From Acidaminococcaceae bacterium UBA2453 (GTDB lineage Bacteria > Bacillota > Negativicutes > Acidaminococcales > Acidaminococcaceae), in the NCBI GenBank assembly GCA_002342505.1, contig DDQB01000083.1, positions 11,045 through 21,459 on the forward strand: 10,415 nucleotides of DNA, read 5' to 3'. The position numbers were made by a program, and so were the translations under genes. Numbering within the stretch: the first letter of the stretch is position 1; every line of letters starts with the position of its first letter. The notes beneath the pieces are model-generated. The model worked only from the letters and a program-made list of their open reading frames with translations. It had not been told where the DNA came from and did not search any database. Shown piece after piece: positions 5,909 through 10,415 of this stretch.

Positions 5909-7279
5909 TTACTTCGCCCGCCATCTTCCTGTTTTATTTGATCCTACCCGCTCCATCAGCCCTTTTGCTTTTAACGATGCCATGACCCGGCTCAAAGTGC
6001 GTTTGGACTTGCCAGTTTTTTCCACAAGCATATCTGTAGTCATCAGGCCTTCTTCTTTTAGTAACGCCAGGACAATGGTTTCTGTTCCATTCAAAGTAGT
6101 ACCTTCTATCCTTCTGTAGTCAGGATTAGTCAACTCATCATTTCTCTTGCTATCATTTATCAGGACATTTCTGTCATTACGCGAAAACTCTATCGTAAAG
6201 TCCGTTTCTCTATTTTCAAATGAAACACGAACCTTCGCATCTTCACACGCCGAATATATCCGGCGGAAGCCTGAGCCAAATGTTTCAACATCTTTGCACA
6301 AATATAAAACCTTGGCAATGATTTCATTACGCAAATACGAATGTATATCTTTATTCACAAAATCCAGGGGAGTATAGCTATTGGCAAAAGAGCCTGGATT
6401 GATAATCGTAATACGGTTAGAGAATACATCAATTTCATGATTTACAGCGATGTCATATCGGGCATGGACAAAACTATTGATAACAGCCTCCCGCAAGGCT
6501 TCCACGGGGATTTCCGGTATCTCTTTTCTCTGCGTGTTACTTTCCCCAAATTCTGCCCGCCAACGTATGTTTCTTACAATATAATTCATCGCTGCGTCAA
6601 TCAACTGAAAAATATTACCATCAACTTTTGCAATATCTAAAAATGTTATTTTATGTTCTGATGCAAACACAGCTCTGTTCAAAGTTATGGGTTTGTTTTT
6701 TGAAAATAATACTTTTCCAGCATTTGTTAAGCGTGTTCCGCTGAGTACTCCCAACTTTTCTAAAAGTTGTTTTTTGTCATATTCCATTTCAGGCAGCCTG
6801 CCACATAGTACCGCCGCTTCAAAAAACTTCTTTAAAGTTTTTTCACAAACATCTTCTAAAGTTTCATTAGAAATATGATTTTCCCAGTTTTCTTCATACT
6901 CCTGATTAATCATGACTTTGCGCAGCTCGCCAGGCGTCAGCTCCCGATCCTCATCTGCAGTTCGGATGTAATACTTTCCAAAAGCCGAATATGGTACATC
7001 GCTTCCCGAGAATTCAACTCGAATAACTTCAGTTCCATCAATTCGTTCCGTAGAAATGGTTGGAAAAATTTGCGGCCTGATGGATTCAAAAATTTTTCTT
7101 GATATATCGCGAACAGTCGAATCTGTGATAGTGAACGGATACGGCGCTCCATCATTTTTTAATCCAAAATACAAAGTTCCTTTTTTATGCTTATTTAAAA
7201 TTGCAGATATGGATATCATACCTGCATTTAATTCCCCTGTCGTTTTCTTAAATTCAGTTACTTCATCTTCTTTTCTCAT
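5909..7279 (-). CDS. Schlafen AlbA_2 / HATPase_c_4 / winged-helix putative regulator
   Basis: The 456-residue product has three parts. Residues about 1-120 form an AlbA_2 (Schlafen-type, PF04326) domain (EDEVTEFKKT, GTLYFGLKNDG, GKYYIRTADEDRELTPGEL). Residues about 255-370 form an HATPase_c_4-like domain (PF13749) with VEALREAVINSFVHARY, FSNRITIINPGSF and ETFGSGFRRI. Residues 399-456 form a winged helix (MLVEKTGKSKRTLSRVMASL, ending RVGSNKTGRWRAK). Such proteins are annotated as transcriptional regulators or ATP-binding proteins; the biological role is mostly unknown. The frame extends to ATG 7312, but ATG 7277-7279 has GGAGTG upstream and the longer form would begin only about 3 bases from the predicted transcript start. 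It sits between trmN6 and rsmI, where B. subtilis has yazA, and looks acquired: AT-richer, with its own promoter and repeats. Confidence 0.85.
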   Translation of the reverse strand: MRKEDEVTEFKKTTGELNAGMISISAILNKHKKGTLYFGLKNDGAPYPFTITDSTVRDISRKIFESIRPQIFPTISTERIDGTEVIRVEFSGSDVPYSAFGKYYIRTADEDRELTPGELRKVMINQEYEENWENHISNETLEDVCEKTLKKFFEAAVLCGRLPEMEYDKKQLLEKLGVLSGTRLTNAGKVLFSKNKPITLNRAVFASEHKITFLDIAKVDGNIFQLIDAAMNYIVRNIRWRAEFGESNTQRKEIPEIPVEALREAVINSFVHARYDIAVNHEIDVFSNRITIINPGSFANSYTPLDFVNKDIHSYLRNEIIAKVLYLCKDVETFGSGFRRIYSACEDAKVRVSFENRETDFTIEFSRNDRNVLINDSKRNDELTNPDYRRIEGTTLNGTETIVLALLKEEGLMTTDMLVEKTGKSKRTLSRVMASLKAKGLMERVGSNKTGRWRAK

Positions 7280-7321
7280 TTCAAAATCACTCCGGAATAC
7301 ATGCTGTGACATTACATCTAT

Positions 7322-7350
7322 AGTTTAGCCGAAATGGCGGGATAAATCAA
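7322..7350 (-). promoter_or_regulatory. Promoter of the AlbA_2 regulator gene
   Basis: On the minus strand, TTGATT (7345-7350) and TAAACT (7322-7327) stand 17 bases apart, each 4 of 6 to the sigma-A consensus, predicting a start near 7315. One 12-bp repeat unit (7335-7346) lies in the spacer and touches the -35, and two more lie just upstream. A repressor bound to the repeats would block this promoter. The hexamers are visible; regulation by the gene's own winged helix is inference. Confidence 0.5.
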
Positions 7351-7378
7351 TACTTTGGCGTGATAATGGCGCAATAAA
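7335..7378. repeat. 12-bp unit TGGCGnrATAAA, proximal cluster (three copies)
   Basis: Plus-strand copies are TGGCGGGATAAA (7335-7346), TGGCGTGATAA (7356-7366, one base shorter) and TGGCGCAATAAA (7367-7378), the last two head to tail. They cover and adjoin the promoter of the AlbA_2 gene. Spacing and repetition suggest a multimeric protein binding site, comparable to iterons or tandem operators. Confidence 0.65.
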
Positions 7379-7486
7379 TGACAGTATAATTCTTTACCAT
7401 CATCCGCTTGTTAACTCCAACTTCATCATTAAAACTGATTTGGTAAAATTTCCTTGCATATCATTGACGTCACTTCATATTTTTTC

Positions 7487-7521
7487 CGCCATTTTTGTGG
7501 CGTGATAAATGGCATAATAAA
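7487..7521. repeat. 12-bp unit TGGCGnrATAAA, distal cluster (two copies) with inverted half-site
   Basis: Two perfectly spaced head-to-tail copies, TGGCGTGATAAA (7498-7509) and TGGCATAATAAA (7510-7521), lie about 170 bases before the AlbA_2 promoter start. An inverted CGCCA at 7487-7491 faces the TGGCG at 7498-7502 across six bases, making a small palindrome. The same unit recurs at 7335-7378, so the sites may be bridged by one protein. Confidence 0.65.
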
Positions 7522-7643
7522 ACTCAGCGCAACCTGCTGTTTAATATTGCAGATAGCGCCGACGTTATGATAAATTTTGCCCATCATTCCAGAAAACTGC
7601 ACAAAGGTTTCATCGGAAATAGACTTGAAAAATATTTACATCT

Positions 7644-8387
7644 TTATGGACTTTTGCGACACAAGACAGGCGCCTCCCGCCTTATCCCGCTGGTCCATTT
7701 TGCCTGCTCAGTCAGCGAGCCGTCCGCATTATACATGATCAGCGGCGGCAACACGTCCAGTCCGTAGCTGCCGTTTTTTACCATTTCCAGTAAAAAGATC
7801 CAGGCCGGTTTTTCCACAGAAGCATGTACCCACTGGAGCTTTTTGGGCTGCAGATTATATTTAATGGCCAGTTCTATGGCTTCCATAAAACGTTCCGGCA
7901 GCTGCACCAGGGCAAAACGTCCCCGGCTGTGCAACGCATAGGACGCCGCCGCAAAAAAATCTTCCAGCACAGCGGTCTTTTCATGGCAGGCGCTGGTACC
8001 GATCACCCTTTCCCGCCCGCTGTTGCGGTAGGGAGGATTAGCCGCCACCAGATCAAAACTTTCCGTAGGACAAAAATTTTTGATATCTTTTATGTCCCAC
8101 TCCAGGGCGCGGACTTTTGAGTCAATCCCGTTGGCTTTTGCGCTTTTGTTGAACAGCTCCACCATACGGGGATTCACATCCAGTCCGGTCACTTCCGCTG
8201 CGCCCCGGGCTGCCAGATAAAAACTGACTGCCCCGGTACCGCAGCCCAGCTCCAGCATTTTTGCTTTTTTCGCCAGATGGGGAAAGTGGGCTAAGAATAC
8301 AGAATCGCTCGTAAAGGTAAACTCCGCCGGATCCTGATAAATTTTGTATCCGCATCCCGGCAGGTAATCTTCTCTGATCTCACTCAT
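7644..8387 (-). CDS. trmN6: tRNA1(Val) (adenine37-N6)-methyltransferase TrmN6-like
   Basis: This 247-residue class I SAM methyltransferase corresponds to E. coli YfiC/TrmN6 and B. subtilis YabB, which methylate N6 of A37 in tRNA1(Val). It opens with the family's EDYLPGCGYKIYQDP and FTFTSDSVFLAHF. SAM motif I is LELGCGTGAVSFYLA (about residues 45-59), an acidic LDVNPR follows, and the catalytic motif is AANPPY (115-120), typical of N6-adenine methylation. The start ATG (8385-8387) lies three bases after ricT, so the two are cotranscribed. The last 20 or so residues after YNADGSLTEQ look unlike the usual family ending (an aromatic IY-type end is common) and may be replaced sequence at the border of the islet. 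YabA, which separates these genes in B. subtilis, is missing. Confidence 0.88.
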   Translation of the reverse strand: MSEIREDYLPGCGYKIYQDPAEFTFTSDSVFLAHFPHLAKKAKMLELGCGTGAVSFYLAARGAAEVTGLDVNPRMVELFNKSAKANGIDSKVRALEWDIKDIKNFCPTESFDLVAANPPYRNSGRERVIGTSACHEKTAVLEDFFAAASYALHSRGRFALVQLPERFMEAIELAIKYNLQPKKLQWVHASVEKPAWIFLLEMVKNGSYGLDVLPPLIMYNADGSLTEQAKWTSGIRREAPVLCRKSP

Positions 8388-8390
8388 AGC

Positions 8391-9239
8391 TTAATCGTCA
8401 TCCATAGCCTGGGACGCATCGATCAGTTCGTCCCACTCCAATGTCACCACATTGTCCTGGGAAAGCTGCACGGTCGCCGTATGTTTCGCTTTGTTCACCG
8501 TGGTCACCTTGCCCTTGCCCATGCTGGTGGCAACCATGGAACCAACCTGCGGCGCATCCGCATGTTCCTTCCTGGGCCGTCCGCCCTTGCCTTTTTCTTT
8601 GGCATACATATAATCTTCAAATTTCAGGCAGCACATCAGTCGTCCGCAGCTGCCGGAAATTTTTGTAGGATTCAGAGACAAATTCTGGTTCTTGGCCATG
8701 CGGATAGATACCGGCTCAAAATCCCCAAGCCAGCTGGCGCAGCACAGGGGACGCCCGCAGCTGCCGATTCCTCCTACCATACGGGCTTCATCCCGTACGC
8801 CGATCTGACGCAGTTCAATGCGGGTACGGAAGACAGAGGCCAGGTCCTTTACCAGTTCCCGGAAATCAATACGCCCGTCCGCCGTAAAATAGAAAATGAT
8901 TTTGTTCACATCAAAAGTAAATTCCACATCCACCAGGTTCATCTCCAGCCCGTGACGCTGGATCCGCCGCTGGCAGATATTGAAAGCCTCCCGTTCCCGC
9001 ACCTGGTTCTGGATCACCGTTTCCTCATCTTCCGGCGTAGCCTTGCGGATGATGGGTTTCAGCGGGCTCTTCAGCTGTTCTTCCGGCACTGACCGGGTAC
9101 CGATGGATACCGTCCCGTACTCCATACCCCGGGCCGTTTCTACAATGACATGATCGCCCGGAACCAGTTCGATGTCCAGCGGATCAAAATAATATATTTT
9201 GCACGTTTTCTTAAAACGTATCCCCACTACTTTTTTCAC
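8391..9239 (-). CDS. ricT: RicT (YaaT), PSP1-domain regulator of RNase Y
   Basis: RicT is the PSP1-domain protein that, with RicA and RicF in B. subtilis, forms a complex that steers RNase Y cleavage and influences sporulation, competence and biofilm formation. The 282-residue product shows VVGIRFKKTCKIYYFDP at the N terminus. The conserved Cys-rich core has GGIGSCGRPLCCASW (Cys161, 166, 167) and SGSCGRLMCCLKFE (Cys198, 203, 204), linked in the family to Fe-S cluster binding by the Ric complex. The tail is short and acidic (MDDD). The frame is open to an ATG at 9266 inside holB, but the GTG at 9237-9239 has AAGGGAG about 8 bases upstream and matches the family start. It then follows the holB stop by one base. 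Neither ricA nor ricF is in this window. Confidence 0.95.
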   Translation of the reverse strand: MKKVVGIRFKKTCKIYYFDPLDIELVPGDHVIVETARGMEYGTVSIGTRSVPEEQLKSPLKPIIRKATPEDEETVIQNQVREREAFNICQRRIQRHGLEMNLVDVEFTFDVNKIIFYFTADGRIDFRELVKDLASVFRTRIELRQIGVRDEARMVGGIGSCGRPLCCASWLGDFEPVSIRMAKNQNLSLNPTKISGSCGRLMCCLKFEDYMYAKEKGKGGRPRKEHADAPQVGSMVATSMGKGKVTTVNKAKHTATVQLSQDNVVTLEWDELIDASQAMDDD

Positions 9240-9240
9240 G

Positions 9241-10284
9241 TTATACTCTCCCTTCGAAACATGCATTTATCGTAAAAGTCGCATCATCCAGCACACTTTT
9301 GGTATTGGCCCGCCGCATGGCAGCCGTCATAGCTTCCTGCGATGCCTGCGCTGCCAGATGCAACCGTCTGGCATCCCATTTCCCCGCAATTTGCCGCAGC
9401 TGCGGCAACGCATCTATATTAAAGACCTGGTCCGGCAGTCCGCTTTTTACAAACAGCAGATCCCTCAGCAGGGACACAGTCATGGATAAAAACTGCTGCA
9501 GCTGCTCGTTCCCGCCGGATGCCGGTATGATATCCGAAAAATAATCTTCCGTAAGCAGATAGGTCATAGGCGCCTGCATGGGAAACTCTGCCACATATTT
9601 CAGCGCCATATTGCGAAAATCCAAGATCCGTTCTTCCCGGAACCGGAGCGCCTGTCCTAACGACCCATCGGACAGATGCGCCAGCAGGTCCGCTTCGGCT
9701 TCGGGAATTTCTTTCAAGAGCAGCGCCTGCTTTGTTTCTTCCACAGTCAATGGCGTAAAACGCACCTGGATCACACGGGATAAAATCGTAGGCAGCAGCC
9801 GGCTGACCGAAGAAGCAATCAATATGAAGAACCATTTGTCAGGAGGTTCTTCCAGCAGTTTCAGCAGCGAATTGGCCGCTTCCTGGTTCATGGTATCCGC
9901 TTCATTGATAATGCAGATTTTATGTTTTGATAAGGTGGGTCCGAAGGCCGCCTGTTTGATCAGGTTACGGATTTGGTTCACTGAAATGATTTTTGTTTTT
10001 TTCTTTTCCTGCTCATCGTCCGTCATAGGATCGTAATACAGATAATCCGGATGCGCAAAGTTGCCCGTTTCAAAATTCAACAGGCGACAGCTTTCGCACT
10101 GGCCGCAGGGCCGTTGCGCTCCCTTGTCATGGCACAGGAACGCCCGGGCAAATTCTTTGGCCAGCAGGCATTTGCCGATTCCCTCCGGCCCATAGAACAG
10201 CAAAGCGTGCGGACGTTCTTCCCGATTCAGGAACCGTTCCAGAAATTCTTTATTCTTTTGGTGTCCGACGATTTGCGAAAACAT
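9241..10284 (-). CDS. holB: DNA polymerase III delta prime subunit
   Basis: The delta prime subunit is the stator of the clamp loader that places the beta clamp on DNA. The 347-residue product begins MFSQIVGHQKNKEFLERFL and has a P-loop GPEGIGKC (residues 32-39). A four-Cys zinc module follows (Cys51, 60, 63, 66 in CHDKGAQRPCGQCESC), then the INEADTMNQEAANSLLKLLE and EPP segments and a TILSRVIQVRF motif in place of the SRC motif. Two residues differ from active AAA+ ATPases: Cys follows the P-loop Lys, as delta prime often does not hydrolyse ATP, and Val stands in SRV. The frame opens at 10341, but the ATG 10282-10284 has AGGAG five bases before it and matches the family start. The upstream base run is the second palindromic repeat, so the promoter is not obvious. 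Confidence 0.95.
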   Translation of the reverse strand: MFSQIVGHQKNKEFLERFLNREERPHALLFYGPEGIGKCLLAKEFARAFLCHDKGAQRPCGQCESCRLLNFETGNFAHPDYLYYDPMTDDEQEKKKTKIISVNQIRNLIKQAAFGPTLSKHKICIINEADTMNQEAANSLLKLLEEPPDKWFFILIASSVSRLLPTILSRVIQVRFTPLTVEETKQALLLKEIPEAEADLLAHLSDGSLGQALRFREERILDFRNMALKYVAEFPMQAPMTYLLTEDYFSDIIPASGGNEQLQQFLSMTVSLLRDLLFVKSGLPDQVFNIDALPQLRQIAGKWDARRLHLAAQASQEAMTAAMRRANTKSVLDDATFTINACFEGRV

Positions 10285-10308
10285 AATGACTCCTGATAAA
10301 AATTGAAG

Positions 10309-10415
10309 TTTGTACGTTAGTAATGCGTCAGGGAAAGGCACCGCAAACCCGTCAGTGATTCCTATTCCATGGATTCATTCGCCTGTGGCTTCGGAACTCG
10401 GGACTGCGTCCCTCA
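10309..10415. repeat. Palindromic element, copy 2, one arm visible, cut by window edge
   Basis: Positions 10380-10402 are an exact 23-base inverted copy of 1682-1704 in copy 1. Further out, AATCCAT-GAAT (copy 1 from 1709) recurs in complement near 10362-10374, then similarity is patchy. Weak matches at 10309-10324 (TTTGTACGTTAGTAAT) resemble the copy 1 terminal repeat. The tip, GGGAC-TGC-GTCCC (10400-10412), occupies the place of GGGC-GTA-GCCC in copy 1, with both sides changed together. The outer end lies about 15 bases before the holB ribosome site. The outer boundary is uncertain, and the pairing arm would fall beyond the window. Confidence 0.75.

Larger units (their letters stand above)
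7313..7643. other. 331-base leader region between trmN6 and the AlbA_2 gene
   Basis: This AT-rich stretch holds the AlbA_2 promoter and two clusters of the 12-bp repeat. It breaks the otherwise tight spacing of the core operon. A minus-strand frame of 52 codons (7429-7587, beginning MMGKIYHNVGAICNIKQQVA) is open but lacks a good ribosome site and any family likeness, so it is not called as a gene. No tRNA, riboswitch or U-tract terminator for trmN6 is visible. Confidence 0.5.

Noticed and set aside
7481..7509. Hairpin CGCCA-N6-TGGCG next to a T-run as a terminator
   Set aside because: The T-run precedes the stem on the plus strand and reads as A residues after the stem on the minus strand, so it does not make a rho-independent terminator in either direction.
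7335..7521. CRISPR array from the 12-bp repeats
   Set aside because: Units are 12 bases, partly head to tail without spacers and degenerate; no cas genes are present.

Overview
The window is a bacterial chromosomal segment in which every convincing gene lies on the minus strand, so transcription runs from the right edge to the left. The core gene order is holB, ricT, trmN6, rsmI, metG, tatD. This is the arrangement known around the replication origin side of many Bacillota (Bacillus subtilis holB-yaaT-yabA-yabB-yazA-yabC-abrB-metS-yabD). The core genes have moderate GC by eye, Shine-Dalgarno sites are strong, and MetRS carries a C-terminal tRNA-binding domain. This suggests a Bacillota member, perhaps of the Negativicutes; the genus cannot be fixed from the sequence alone.

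Right part (10284 to 7644): holB (DNA polymerase III delta prime), ricT (PSP1-type regulator of RNase Y) and trmN6 (tRNA1(Val) A37 N6-methyltransferase) are packed with gaps of 1 and 3 bases. Middle part (7643 to 5788): an AT-richer islet interrupts the conserved order between trmN6 and rsmI. It holds a leader with five copies of a 12-bp unit, a Schlafen AlbA_2/HATPase_c_4/winged-helix regulator, and just behind it an out-of-frame orphan winged-helix tail from a related protein. Left-middle part (5726 to 1763): rsmI, metG and tatD form a compact translation and RNA-maintenance cluster. MetRS has an unusual Ala-rich insert of about 118 residues before its C-terminal OB-fold domain.

Left part (1761 to 1): a 176-bp, nearly fully palindromic element lies between tatD and a nitroreductase-family gene. 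A promoter covered by two inverted repeats then drives a HigB/HigA-type toxin-antitoxin pair.

The most notable unexplained signal is the palindromic element. A second copy, cut by the right edge, lies directly upstream of holB. It shares a 23-base identical core with the first copy, and its terminal hairpin has changed on both sides in a compensating way. The element thus flanks the whole holB-to-tatD cluster and looks like a mobile or structured repeat family without its own transposase. The AlbA_2 islet, with promoter-overlapping 12-bp repeats and a leftover DNA-binding tail, is the second signal.
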